Made by a program: the position numbers and the translations under genes. Of a DNA stretch of 64,000 nucleotides, positions 46,006-59,389 are shown piece by piece. Source of the DNA: Calliopum simillimum (Eukaryota; Arthropoda; Insecta; Diptera; Lauxaniidae); NCBI GenBank assembly GCA_951812925.1, contig OX638371.1, forward strand, positions 1,302,001 to 1,366,000, read 5' to 3'. Under the pieces are notes generated by a model, which was not told the DNA's origin, searched no databases, and worked only from the letters and a program-made list of their open reading frames with translations. How positions within the stretch are numbered: the stretch's first letter is position 1; the number at the start of each line of letters is the position of its first letter.

Positions 46006-46672
46006 ATGCCTTGTCTTGGCATTGGAATTTACCGCCTTAAAAACCAATGCATCCAAGGCTCTAAGCATGAGACTGGCCCCGGCATCAGTCAGAGACATGA
46101 CATCACTTTTAAGACTGGCAATGAAAACCCCGGCAGCTTCACTTATCTAGGCAACAACCACTCTATGGTAGCAATGATATGCATATATTGCTTATAAAAA
46201 TGTCTGGAGATATCCCAGTAGCGAATGCTAATTGTTGTGGAATTTCTGCCGCCCTAGTATGTGGAACAGACGGTTATCAGGAAGCCACCCACTCTTGAGA
46301 GTGAACGCTTCCTCAGTTCGTTCGTCCCGTCATCTCTTTCGACAAGATATACTCCCGGGAGTAGTATAGACTTACTGTCAAGCATTGATTTCCCCTAGAA
46401 AACATAACCCTAAGGTTTATCAAAAGTTTAATTTTATTGATGTGCTTAAACCAGCCCTTGACATAAACTTTTCCAAGTTTTTTTTGTTCGTTTTTTATTA
46501 TTACTTTGCTTTTCAAATGTTTTCCAAATCTTTAAGTATGTCTAAATATTTTTAAATGTTATCTTATTTTTGTTACGCCTTGATTGAAAAGTGTTGTAAA
46601 TCTCCTATCAATGTAAGGACCTCATATGAGTTTCGAGTCGAATAAATCATTAAATAAATAAATAAATTAAGT
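46006..46672 (+). mobile_element. Probable 3' end of a non-LTR retroelement (LINE)
   Basis: The less AT-rich stretch 46006-46330 is followed by 'tgtaaatctcctatcaatgt', 'catatgagtttcgagtcgaa' and a terminal (TAAA)n tail ending near 46672. Simple TAAA-type tails are typical of jockey/RTE-clade LINE insertions. No reverse-transcriptase motif is left, so the assignment rests on tail and composition only. Confidence 0.4.
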
Positions 46673-48190
46673 CAGACTTTGAATTTTTAAGTTCTTTAAA
46701 TAAAAAAAAAACTTAACTTTTTAAAATACATAAAAGTAAAAGTTAACTCAAAACTTTTTCTTAAGAAAATAAAAGTTTCAGGTTTTCTTGAGTTACTCCT
46801 TTATTTCTTTCTTTATTTTCATTGCTTTGTTCCTTTACTTCTATAATTCTATATTTCTTCATATCTTTTGTTTCAGGCCGTTCTGAATAAGGACTTCTGC
46901 TATATTCGTTCATCAGTAATTGGTTAGTTAATTAATTCATTGTTTAAGATTCATTAGATTCTATATTTTTTTTATTATACAATTTGTATGTGAATTTAAA
47001 ATTTAAAAAATCTAATATTCTGGTATCATGAGCATGTAAATTTAAAAAAAACTCAAAAGCAAAAATTCTTCAAATTCTTTTTTGAAATTTTTACGATAAA
47101 TTTTTCAAAAAAATTTCAACAAAATCTTTTTTAGAAGATTTCAATAATATATAGCTTCAAGGTCTGGTTTAAGCTCTTCATTAAAGCGTTTAACAATTTT
47201 TGTTGGTGGGGAAGTGACAAAATCACTTTATTAAGTTCCTAAATTGAATGCACAAAATCCACGTATCATACGTTTCCCTTTTTTAATCCCCACACAATCG
47301 ACGACTCTGCCTGAGCGCGACTCTAAAGTATGAGAGCAAATTGATTGACCACAGCTAAAAATAGAAACTTAACTGAAATATTAAAATTATCGCACTTGGA
47401 GTGCTGATCAATTCGCGCCAGACCAGAATTATTTGGTTTTAATTTTACAAAACAACGTAGTATTTCTGTAGTAGAAATGCGATTACGAGTACTTGTGATT
47501 CTAGACGGGTAATCGCAATTAATAAATACTTTGCTCAACATAACACATGGGCTAGGTTGGCTAGGTTATATAATGAAATCAGTTGTTTATGACTGGAATC
47601 GACGATTCGTTTATTTTAGTTATTTGCGCATTAGCGCCGACCCATCTGTCTGGAAGCCAGAGTTCTCCATATGACTCGTTCGGACACGTGGATGCAAATT
47701 TGATTAGGAATTTCATTGTTGACATTTGTTGATTGTTGACTGACTGACTGACTGTTATTTATATGTTTGTTGTTATTTTCTATATTTTATACGCTACACA
47801 CATGCATGCATAGTTGGTCCAGATGTATAGCAGCAATTTCAGCATTTAACATCATGGTTTCGTATATGTTACTCCGGATTAGATTTTGACAGCAATAACA
47901 ATAAATTTAGCTTGAAAATAATTTGCTGCTTATCTAAAAAAATATATTGCACCATAGGGACGGACTCTCCCTACCAGAGGAGTGATAAGTTGTGTGATGC
48001 TGTGTCCTTTGCTATTCTTCGTTGTTGTTTTTATTGTTTGGGAGGCAAGTGTATGTCACGATTATTTCGTGCATCACCTCAACAACATACATATGAACAA
48101 ACAACATGTCGACTTCCAATGTGCTCCATTCATCTTGTAAGCATATCGACTTATTCACAATCTTCTATGTTGCTGGCTACTCAGAACAAT
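46673..48190. other. AT-rich spacer
   Basis: No supported gene. A plus frame at 47912-48199 lies opposite the better-supported minus-strand exon and its downstream region. Confidence 0.4.
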
Positions 48191-48390
48191 TCATCTTAAT
48201 TCATCTGCCACACATTTGCTGTCACCGTCATCACTATCAGTAGTCCACTTTTGCCACCACTCCATGTGTTGTGATGATATTGATGGTGACGGCGATTCGC
48301 TCATATTATGGTTGCTTCTTGGCTTTGTTGCATGCCGCTCTCCATAGTACATATTACTTTGACTTTTTTTTGAAACATTGTGTATCAATC
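48191..48390 (-). CDS. Candidate terminal coding exon of an unrecognised gene
   Basis: Minus-strand acceptor-like 'tactgtttcaatttatgtag' is followed by about 65 open codons: QSNMYYGERHATKPRSNHNM, then SESPSPSISSQHMEWWQKWT, then TDSDDGDSKCVADELR and TGA at 48193-48191. The composition (Trp pair, acidic cluster, ordinary codon mix) is protein-like and quite unlike the AT-rich translations around it. I do not recognise the family. Any preceding exon would lie at higher coordinates; none was identified with confidence, so this could also be a chance frame. Confidence 0.4.
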
Positions 48391-50649
48391 TACATAAATT
48401 GAAACAGTATTACGCCTATTTTGCACGAAAATTATAAAAATAACAATCGAATTGTAACAGAAATTCAGGCGCGGTCAAGTTACTTTTAGTCGACATTGGG
48501 TTATTGGAATTTCTGGAAATAAACGAAATTCTGAATTCATTGAAAGATAAGTCGTAAAAAGAGAATTACTTGCTGTACAAATCATATAATTTTTTGAAGT
48601 GAAACTTCTTTAGAGGTCGCGCCACTATAGATACTTTTCAAAAATCCTTAGAGTTTCATAAAAAAGATTCTCGTCACGATGAACCAAAATGAAAATCATA
48701 TTTGGTAAGAGTATTTAAATTTTGAAGTATTGTCCAGTATTAATTTTTCTCTCAATCAGACCCTAAATCATAAGTAAACATATTAGTCATGCCTTAGTTG
48801 GTTGAAATTAATAAATCAAAATAATTTTTTTTTTTTTTTTCATTAATGACACTTTCGAATCAAGATATGTACTGACAGACCCATCTTTAACCTATTGTAT
48901 ACAATTGCCTATTTTGCTGAATTTTTTTTTTTTCATTGATTTTAATCTGTTGGATATCGATTAAGTATGCGTTATTTACGGTGCAAAGTGTCAAAACTTT
49001 TGGTGATTTTGAGGCTCTTTTTAAAGCGGGAAACTTTATTGCTCGCCTATTGCCGTCGTAGCGTGTTACAGCGAGTGACGAACAAATTGAAATACAATTT
49101 CGTACGACGAGTAGTGAGTATGGTGTGTGAGAAAAATACATTTGATCAAGAAAGTTCAACCTCATTGGCAAGAAACTTTGGTGGTTAATTGTATACAACT
49201 ATAACAGCAACAACAACAACAAGATATTACGAAACTTTTCTAATATTTGCTCAACACGCACATTAAAATGCGGATATACAATGTTCGAATCGAAGCAACA
49301 AATACAATAAATAACAAATAAAATATATAAAATACTTGTAACTTAGATTTTTGGGGATACCGATATTTGTGGCATTTTGTCGATACGCATACGCAATATT
49401 TTGAGAAATTTATGATTTCTAACAACTGTCAATTTTCAGTTACTATCTCATATTTTTCATAATATTATGGATCTGACAATGGATTTATTTATGATGCCTT
49501 TTTGTATATTACTCACCAACTTAAAAGCTGCTGCTATTGCTAAGTAAACGAGACGATGACAGCAAACCAGTAAGCGTACTCAAATTACAACAAGTGCTCC
49601 AAAATAAAGATAAGGAAATCATTTATCTACACAACAATTGGTAGACAATTAGTGCGACTGCTTGGATATTTTCTTAATGCAGAGTTTCTTAAATTGATTA
49701 ATTGGCATATAAATATCTCAAATATGGGTATATACTCAAACTACATATCGGATTTTGAAACCTGTAGAAAAGACGCAACCAGTCAGTTTGGCGACAGTGT
49801 CTTGCATGTAAAGAGCTTATAAATCCGTTTAATCAAACAAAAGTTTTGTATTTCTTATCAATTTTTGCTGATTGGTGGCCAAAAATATTTATGTTTGTAG
49901 CTTGGCAACCAAGTCACATCAAAGAAAAAAAAAAAAAAAAACTTTAACACGCTACAATGACCACCCCTCACCTCCTACATGTCAAATTCATATTTTGATT
50001 AGTACACTTTATCCCCAATTAGTTTTACGAATCAAAGTGCTTATTATAATAAGTTACACTCAGCCACACCTAATGTGTTTTGGACAATCTAACGATTGGC
50101 TCATATACATATAATATGAAATGAAACGAACTTTATACAATGCCAGATACTATGAAAGTAACTGAAACCTTATCAGTCCATTAGTGAGCAAATAAGTATA
50201 AATGTTGTAGCTACCCGTTGCTTTGCGCTCCTTTGCAATCTTCGAATGTGCCTTGAAAGTAATTGTGGGAAGGTATCTACCATTCCAAGTTTTTTTTTTT
50301 CTTCTTCTACACAGTGTACTTAATTCTATTGACTTTACATTTGTGTTATCATCTTTAACTCATATTGCTTGTCTCTTTGACGTTATTTGATTTGTGTAGT
50401 TTTACCTGAAAAGTTTTCCGGGATTTTTGCAAATAAGTTATTTCGATGTGGTCTTTCAAAATTTCAACTTTGCCACCTCGAATCGTGTTCGCTCGCGACG
50501 CTATATTGGAAAAATGGCGTCCAAAATCAGTTTTTTACAAATACACAAAGAAAAAAAAAATTGTCAAAAGTGGCAGAAACACAGTTATTTTAACCACGTG
50601 GCGACCCAAGTTTTGAGCATGGCTTGTTTGTACGCGTGTTGCTGAATGG
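48391..50649. other. Spacer; one less AT-rich patch
   Basis: The patch at 48960-49190 has open frames on both strands (plus 48967-49188, minus 48887-49198) without recognised motifs or splice support; it may be a leader or promoter. The rest is AT-rich and empty. Confidence 0.35.
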
Positions 50650-50869
50650 GTTTCAACTACGTTTGTGAGTGATTTAACTAAACCAGTTTTTATAGAATAA
50701 CTTTTAAAAGGTAAATTTTTTTTAAAATAAAATGAAAATTTTTTGTAGAGAATGTGATTCTCCATTAAAAAGTTCTTCAGAGTTTTTATTGTGCGACTCA
50801 CTGTTCATGAGTTATCGCAATTTAAAAATATCCACAATTGTATATACGCGTCAAAAAAAAAAACACGCC
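50650..50869. repeat. Truncated copy of the 52103-52485 foldback element (right arm only)
   Basis: The sequence 'gtgcgactcactgttcatga' plus 'ccacaattgtatatacgcgt' followed by AAAAAAAAAACACGCC|TA repeats the right end of the element 1.5 kb downstream. No matching left end was found. Confidence 0.75.
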
Positions 50870-52102
50870 TAATATTCGTGACTCATGCTACGTGACATAT
50901 TTTTCCACTTCTGCATCTGATTTTTGTGGGGGCGTGATACGCCCATATTTCCCAGTACACATATTTTTAACATATGTACCAAATCTCACTCGTGTACGTT
51001 AAATAGTTTCAGAGACATAATGATTTAATTTTTAGGCACTCGGTTTGCTTTTCTGTGGAAATACCGATATTGTCAAAAATCGAGTTTTTTCGTTTTTTAC
51101 TCGGCATGGGGGGCTTAAATTAAAAAAACATCGTAGACAAAGTTGACTTATTTTTCATCAAGGAATTCGCTCAAATTTTTTAAGAATTTTAGGACCTGTT
51201 TTGTGGCCGTAATGACTGATTTAGACTTCTTAAGCCATTCCCTCACCGTGTCCCACATACGATTTTTCTGAGTTTTACTTGAGAATATTTGGAAAGGTTA
51301 CGGAGCACATATATAATACTTCTGAAATGTGTGCTCTTCCGTATATTATCGGAAATCTAGATTTTCCCGAAATTTTCAAGTAAAACGACCTCATGTGAAA
51401 ATTTTCTTGTTCACCGATTGGGAATTTAATTTAGTTTCTTGTTCACCGGACTATATGCTGTGGTTTGTTATAGAATATGAAAAAAAAAAAATGTTTTTCT
51501 GAAAACCTGGGTCATATAAGGGAAGATTATTTTCAGATATGCCCATATAGAAGGTATCATCAACATATTAGAATAGGAACTTAGGTATCCTTTTGATACC
51601 TTTCCAGTTAAATGTTCATATGTACTCGCAAATGTACAAATAAGTAAATAATATTTCTGTTAGTATGTATTCGTACATATGTATGTAGTTTACCATTGAA
51701 GTTCGGTCTATTTGAAAGCCACATGCATTAACATTTGTTGGTTACTGACAAATATTTAACCTTACTATCCCCATTATTATTTAGCTGCATCCGACAGCAC
51801 ATGTCTCTTTTTCATTATTTTACTCGAGTATCTGTGGCCGATGAATTTTTGGTCTGAAATATTTTTGTGTTTATTTGTATGCGAAAGATCTGACTTTGTT
51901 TTAGAGCAGACATCCAGACACTGAAGAAATCATATCATGTGTGTTGCCTTCATCAGAATATGCCCTTGCGATGAATCGTAGAGTTTGTAGGTGAAGTTTC
52001 TTATTTAATGTATTGCGATAAATTTCAATTGATGTCATATCGCTTAGGTATACAATTTTAGTTTTGTCAAACTGTTAGAGATTCTAAGCATTTGTAACAT
52101 TA
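50870..52102. other. Spacer between two related foldback copies
   Basis: Mixed AT-rich sequence containing 'ggggcgtgatacgcccata' and 'cgtgtcccacatacg' motifs typical of dispersed fly repeats. No supported gene. Confidence 0.35.
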
Positions 52103-52485
52103 GCCGTGTTTTTTTTGACGCGTATATACAATTGTGGATACCTTCAAATTTCGATAACTCATGAACAGTAAGTCACACAATAGAATTCTAAGAAACTTTT
52201 TTATGAAGAGTCACGTTCTCTTTCATTTTACATTTAAAAAAATTTATTTTTAAGGAGGTATTTTATAAAAACTGGTTAGTGCCGATAAATGGCAAAAAAT
52301 CACTTTTTTTTAAATAACTTCTAAATAATTATTTTTTTTTACAAAAGATTAAAATTATTTATAGAGCATGTGGTTCTCCTTGAAAAAGACCCTTGGACTT
52401 TTTATCGTACGACTCACCGTTCATAAGTTATCGCAATTTGAAAGTATCCACAATTGTATATACGCGTCAAAAAAAAAAACACGGC
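52103..52485. mobile_element. 383-bp MITE/foldback with TA target duplication
   Basis: Ends GCCGTGTTTTTTTTGACGCG and the complement are flanked by TA on each side (52101-52102 and 52486-52487). The inverted repeat continues through 'tatacaattgtggatacctt'. The interior includes 'gataactcatgaacagtaag', which also occurs in the foldback at 19826-20326. Non-coding. Confidence 0.88.
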
Positions 52486-53465
52486 TATTAACTGAGTAAT
52501 TTGCGTTTTTTTTCTTCAAAACTCTAAACAAATTCAATCACGAATCCAAACTATAATGCAATTATGTTGAGCCTTAATTAAGCTAAAAGTAATGTGTTCA
52601 TTTGTGCGATAAGACTGCAATCCTTGTTTTGTTGTTTGCTCACTTTCCGTTGTCAATTGCCTTATCACTACATATAGTAAATATATCTACATGTAAGTAC
52701 TTAGGTACATGCCTTATCCAGCGAAAACATATCGGTTATAAAATAATGTGTTTGTTATTGCATTAACGCTTATCAATTATTTGCATAAGAACCACCGATC
52801 CCAGGTGTTTTAAAAATGTAAATTACGTTGTATTTTGTTTGCCTATCGCACTTTAAGAACACTGTAAGGTCGTGTTCAGAGTGAATGTAAGTGGATGGGT
52901 ACAGCTGAAGGACTAATGCATTTGCAAGTATTCTGCATTTTTGAATACTCCTTTCGTGGCCTAAGTTATCTTATAAAGTGGTGAACTTTTATGGCTCTGA
53001 AAGGAACCGAATAATACAAACATTAACGTTGCATTTGCGACGACCATAAAAAATAATAATAAACTATGGGCATAAAACAAAAAACATATGAAACCATTTT
53101 ATGGTTATGTGACACGTAATGTTTTTCTGAAATTCAATTAACAAAAAGATTTTTTTGCATAGTCCCGAAAATTTTTAAAAAAATCTGGAAGACGAACATA
53201 CGATTTTCTACATGTTTTTAAGGCAAGGAACTTAATACACTTTGAATACATTTGAGGCTTGAAAAAGAACGCCGATTGTTTTTTTTTTTCCAAAAAGGAC
53301 GCTTTTAAAAGATTCACCATAAGAACAACGTTTTTTCAAAAAATCCAATGCAAGATAAATGGCGGGATTAATAATACCTTGAGTGGAATATACCCACATG
53401 GCGTTACTTAGATGACATGGTAAGTCAAGTCATGTAAAAAAGTTCACTGGAGAACTATTAGTAGG
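52486..53465. other. AT-rich spacer
   Basis: No supported feature. Confidence 0.4.
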
Positions 53466-56017
53466 AGATACGAATAAGGAGAGATTTGCACCCATCTGTT
53501 TAATGGATGAAACCTATTTTTTATGAAAGTAAATACGTTTAGAAACATATTGTGAGTGGGTTGCCTAAAAAAATCCTGGCAAAGCTATGGTTCATTCCAT
53601 ATTGAAAAGTGTATTTTTTTCAAAAAATGCACTTATCTGTTTAATGAAAAAATTATATACCATTCGAAAGTTTAGAGCCTCTACAATATGTTAAAGTAGG
53701 GTTGCCTATTTTTTTCCTGGCAAGGCATAGGGTTGCCAGGCTTTAAAAGGTCGACCAAAACCACAAATTTGCACTCATCTGTTTAATGAAAAAATTATAT
53801 ACCATTCGAAAGCTTAGAGCCTCTACAATATGTTAAAGTAGGGTTGCCTATTTTTTTCCTGGCAAGGCATAGGGTTGCCAGGCTTTAAAAGGTAGGCCAA
53901 TACCACAAATTTGCACTATGTGTTTTAAAAAAAAAATGTGTTTAATGAAAAAATTATATACCAATCGAAAGTTTAAAGCCTCTACAATGTGTTAACGTAG
54001 AGTTGCCTATTTTTTTCCTGTCGAGGCATAGGGTTGCAAGGCTTTAAAAGGACAGTCAATACCATAAATTTGCACTCATCTGTTTCATAAATAAATTTTG
54101 TGTTAAAGTAAAGATAATTTCATTGCGAACACGGTGATAGATGGTTGCTTGTGAAAAACCTGTTTTAAGCCAGGGTTGCTGAGCTTTAAGAAATGAAACA
54201 TTGGTACAAATGAAAATGTGCGACAGAGAGATCCGAGCGAACTATTTGGTTAGGATGTATACTAGACCTATCGTTAAAATTTAAAATGAAAAAAACCTTG
54301 CTCCAAGGGGCTAAAAAGTTTTCTATTGGTGTAAATATCAAGCATAAAAATTTTGGATCCGATCGGAAAATATTTGACCGTGCCACAAGGCCGTTAAAGG
54401 TCGGAAAAACGCTATTTATATGGAAAAATGGAGCCTTAATCGCAAGAATCAGTCCTATCTTTGAAACTATTTGAGATAAGTGAATGAGATTTGGTATGTG
54501 TATGAACAATGCTTAAGTTATTTGCATTCAATAAAAAAATTGGAGATGCCACGCCCCCTCGACCCGATATTTTTGTATCTCTGGAAATATTGGGCTCAGG
54601 GGAATGAGACTCGATACATATGCAATTGGCACTATGTCAAATAGTTTCAAAGATAGGATTGATTGTTTCCTTGTTTTCATATAAATAGCGTTTTTCCGAC
54701 ATTTAACGGCCTGGTGGCACGGTCAAATATGTTCCGATCGGGACCAAATTTTTTTTGCATGGTGTCTATATTTAGGAGACCATAATAGGAACAGAAAAAA
54801 TTACTGCTTCTATATCAATTAAGTACCTTAAATTGCTTTAACATTTTTACAGTGCCATATCCTGTTCACTTCCCATTACCTGAAATCAAATCTTATTCAT
54901 ATGTGTCAAATAGTTTCAGAGATATGACAAATTTGATTTTTTTAGAAGGAAAGGGCGTGACCCCGCCCATTTTTTACTAAACATTTTATTCCCAGTGCCA
55001 ATTACATATGTAACGAGTCTCATTCCCATGAGTCCAATATTTCCAGAGATACAAGAATTTCGGGTCGAGGGGGCGTGGCATCGTCCATTTTTTTATTGCA
55101 TGCAAATAACTTTAGCATTGTTCGTACACATACTAAATCTCATTCACTTATCTCAAATAGTTTCAAAGATAGGACTGATTCTTGCGATTAAGGCCCCATT
55201 TTTCCATATAAATGGCGTTTTTCCGACCTTCAACGGCCTTGCGGCACGGTCAAATATTTTCCGATCGGAACCAAAATTTTTATGCTTGATATTTACACCA
55301 ATAGAAAACTTTTTAGCCCCTGGGAGCAAGGTTTTTTTCATTTTTAATATTAACGATAGGTCTAGTATACATCCTAACCAAATAGTTCGCTCGGATCTCT
55401 CTGTCGCACATTTTCATTTGTACCAATATTTCATTTCTTAAAGCTCGGCAACCCTGGCTTAAAACAGATTTTTCACAAGTAACCCTGTATCACCGTGTTC
55501 GCAATGAAATTATCTTTATTTTAACACAAAATTTATTTATTAAACAGATGAGTTTAAATTTATGGTATTGACTGACTTTTTAAAGCCTGGCAACCCTATG
55601 CCTTGCCAGGAAAAAATAGGCAACTCTACGTAAACACATTGTAGAGGCTTTAAACTTTCGATTGGTATATAATTTTTTCATTAAACACATTTTTTTTAAA
55701 AACACATAGTGCAAATTTGTGGTATTGGCCTACCTTTTAAATCCTATCAACCCTATGCCTTGCCAGGAAAAAAATAGGCAACCCTACTTTAACATATTGT
55801 AGAGGCTCTAAGCTTTCGAATGGTATATAATTTTTTCATTAAACAGATGAGTGCATTTTTTGAAAAAAATTCACTTTTCAATATGGAATGAACCATAGCC
55901 TTGCCAGGATTTTTTTAGGCAACCCACTCACAATATGTTTCTAAACGTATTTACTTTCATAAAAAATAGGTTTCATTCATTAAACAGATGGGTGCAAATC
56001 TCTCCTTATTCGTATCT
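53466..56017. mobile_element. 2.55-kb foldback element with tandem units in both arms
   Basis: 'AGATACGAATAAGGAGAG' at 53466 is mirrored by its complement ending at 56017; the arms are inverted copies around a centre near 54800. Each arm contains about three tandem units of roughly 140-160 bp: 'gtttaatgaaaaaattatat', 'gagcctctacaatatgttaa', 'gggttgcctatttttttcct' and 'ggcaaggcatagggttgcc'. Next come a 'gtgcgacagagagatccgag' segment and a loop with a further direct duplication. The frames at 54186-54509 (-), 54286-54474 (+) and their mirror images at 54995-55441 and 55153-55341 are the same arm read twice. FB-like structure, no transposase. Confidence 0.85.
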
Positions 56018-58059
56018 TAGACTATATACACGTACCCAAAAAAGGCGAAGTTCATGAAGGAAACGCAAAGTAATCGGAATAGAACGCAATCGATCCAGAC
56101 GATTCATTTCGTCGCTATGCTCTTTTTATGGGTTAAAAACAATACAAAGTAGATACAAGTAGCAATGAAATAATTCTTATAGTGCAAATAAACTTTTTTT
56201 CAGACCTTTCATATAAATTTAATTTAATTTATTGTACATAAATTCAAAATGTTACTTGCTTACCTGAATGAAATGTGTTAATATAGAAAATTAATCCCTG
56301 GCTTGCGAATAAAAGACAGAAACATTGAAAAAAAGGAAGGAATAGAAAATATAACTGCAAAGAATGAAAAGTTGGTTACGGTATCGAGTCACAAAATAGA
56401 CAATTGACTTGTAATTGCGGTTCAGAGAGCTAGGATGTTGTACTACTACTCCATATAATAGTGTTTTGTGAGAGTGACAAATTGCCCCTATGAAAAAAAA
56501 AATGAAGAAAACAATGAAAATCGACAATCAAAGAACTTTTGTTTTCTGTCAATTTAAGTAAAAATATTTGCAAAGATAAAGAAAAGGCAAAGGATGATTC
56601 ATAGAGGAATGTGAGATATATATTTTTAGACTGGCGAAGGAATTCCACTAAATTATAATTTACAACACATAATTACTTTTAATGACATGAGAATGAACAT
56701 TTTAATACTAAAATTTCTAATAATTGTTATAGATTGATTTTGATGCTTATATATATTTACAAACGGTTATGTACGGATATTTTCAATTAATTAGTTGATA
56801 GCTCATTTTGGTGTTAATTCTTTCAACACAGAAGTCTGTAACAAGCAGCTGAATTTTGTGCATGATCACTATGCGATCCTTCCAGGAATGACAAAAATGT
56901 GCAAGAAAAAGAATGAAAATATAAAAACTACTGCATATATCTGCACCCATTGTCCTTGAACATTTGCATCCAGCATATATATTATACAGGCTGCTAGCCA
57001 ACCAACCAACCAACATTCAATGAAATTCGAAACAAATGAAAACATAAATTAAAGAATGGATAAATGAACAAACAACGAAGGAATGAATAAAAAGGATTGT
57101 TAAGATCAGTGGCGGTCGACGTTGTGTTCACCATGGGAATCAGATCTACTCAAAAATTAATATAGACATTAGCTCTCATATGAAGTTATTGTGCGCGATC
57201 TATGCAATGTAGTATATCCTTACTGCAGGATATCCGGCTGTTTTAAAACTGTATGCAGAGTATTTTTGGAATGCACCTCGTGCCTTGCTGGTACGTGAGT
57301 TTTTGTTTCCGCTTCCCAAATTGATTGCGTTTTATTTTTGCTGTCAGCTGCTCTTCACACGAATCATTCGGAAATTGAAAACGTCAAATCGATGAATGCT
57401 TTCATATGCGGCGGATTGAGTGACTATTCTAATATTAGAAAGTCAATAGATTGTTGCCATCTGACAAATTTCGAGATTATGCAGCAATAACTGTAATTGT
57501 AAATAAGAGTGGATATTCGTGCACCTACCGTGCAGAGAGAGAGGAAGAGATTTAAAACAAGTCATCAGTTTCCTACACTTCATGCATGCAAAATATTTGG
57601 ATGATATTGTATACCTATTTCATTATTATAATTTAGTTTAAGACATAAACGTTGTGAACATATACCCTGTTCAAATCTTTCTCCGAAGACACAGTTTACA
57701 TAGAGAATTACATCAAAAATGTTCTATTTGTTTGCTGTGGTCTCAAATCGTTAATTTAATATGGATAAGGCGTATCTCAAATTTTTTCGAAATTGACTTT
57801 TTTGCATATTCTTGTTGGTAACTCTCTAATACACCTCTCTACAAAAATTAGGCATGATAATATCAAAAATAGCCAAGTTATCGTAAATTTTTAAAAAGCC
57901 CTAACACATAACAAAAACTTCTTGAAAGAAAAAAGCCCTAACTCACAATATGTACCATTTAAATAGTGTTTTAATCACTCAGAAACTATTCTGTTAATTA
58001 AGCTGAAAACTTGGCAGTGAGTGTATCTCAAATATGGAAAGTTTTTTATGCTATACACG
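56018..58059. other. Spacer without supported gene
   Basis: AT-rich to 57100, more mixed at 57100-57560 ('gtggcggtcgacgttgtg', 'gagagagaggaagag'). Nothing is assignable. Confidence 0.35.
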
Positions 58060-58500
58060 AAGGTTCCCAAAGGTCATCCGAAGGTTTTCTGGTCAAAACG
58101 AAGAATATCTGGGTATACTAGATTAAATACATCTATGGTAGACTATCAATGAACCTTAGTTGATAGTTTTCTAAGACACCTGAAGGTTTTCGAACGCCAC
58201 CCAAAGGCTTGAAAGTCAAAACGAAGAATATTTTGGTATACTAGAGGGAAAATATCATTGGCGGACTATCAAAAAGGTCTAACTGGTAGTTTTTTTGGGA
58301 CACCCGAAGTTTTCAAAAGGTCACTCGAAGGATTCAAAATCAAAACAAAGAATTCCTAAGTATACTAGAAGGAAAGCATCTATGGTGGACTATCAATAAA
58401 CTTTAATTGATAGTTTTCTAAGGCATCCAAAGGTTCCCGAAAGTCACCCGAAGGCTTCATAGTCAATACGAAGAATATCAAGGTATACCGATGGGAAAAC
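58060..58500. repeat. 123-bp minisatellite, about 3.5 copies
   Basis: Units begin near 'aagaatatctgggtatacta' at 58101, 58224, 58348 and 58471, a regular period of 123-124 bases. Each contains 'ggactatcaataaac' and 'gatagttttctaag' variants followed by 'cacccgaaggctt' variants. Non-coding. Confidence 0.88.
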
Positions 58501-59389
58501 ATTAATAGCATCTTTGAGTTTAGTTGCTGTGCGTACTTTATTATCATAAACTTTACTTGATGTACACTTTAATGTTTTAAATTGTTGTTACCTTCTGATT
58601 GTCACCACTTTTATGATAATCTTCTATACAAAACAATAACATTTTCGTTCAAATTTTTGTCCAATCCAATTAACTTTCTTTGTAAAGGTTTTCCTATTCA
58701 TTTTATATTGAATTACTTTAATTTTATTCATAATTTTTGATTTATTGTTAAAAGCCCTAACTCACTTTTTTTTTTAAAAAAATTTTAAAACGAAAAGACC
58801 TAACTCACAAAATTAGCCAAAAAACAAAGAAAATAAAAAAAAACATCCTAGAATGAAAATTGTAGATAGTTTTTGTTGTAAATTGCATTTATTAAAGTTT
58901 TTTGAAATGTTTGGCGTATCAAATTTTATTCAGTTTTTTCCTTCTCCTGTAAAGTATTGAAAATGTGAGTTGCGCCTTTTCCATATTAAGCTAACGAAAT
59001 GTAAATTTCGAACAAAATGACTTTTTTTTTTATTTTGACTGTATGCTATTTTTTTCTCTACTTTTGACCTACTATTTAGATTCGATTATTTTGACATCGT
59101 GCTCCGCATCATTTCGTGTCTCTTCAAGTCATATTTTACCTCACGGTTAAGTTTGCATTTGAAAGAACAACAAAATATATGACTTTTTTGATGTGACTCT
59201 CTATGCAAACTTGGTCTTAATGAATCTTCCTTCTGAGAAGGTTGCTTCTTTATATCAAAAAGAATTCTTACAAAAATTATTTATCTACTATATTCATATC
59301 TGCTTTCTATCCATCTATCATAAATCATCTATTATCTTCATACATGTTTATTCTACAATATATATCTTACTGTTCATGTAAAAGTGCAG
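58501..59389. other. AT-rich spacer upstream of candidate exon
   Basis: No supported feature. It ends with the acceptor-like 'gtaaaagtgcag' at 59378-59389. Confidence 0.4.

Noticed and set aside
48887..49198. Overlapping frames on both strands
   Set aside because: No splice sites, motifs or strand preference; may be a leader region but cannot be supported.
54186..55441. Pair of frames of 107 and 148 codons with nearly the same protein
   Set aside because: They are the two arms of one foldback element read on opposite strands.
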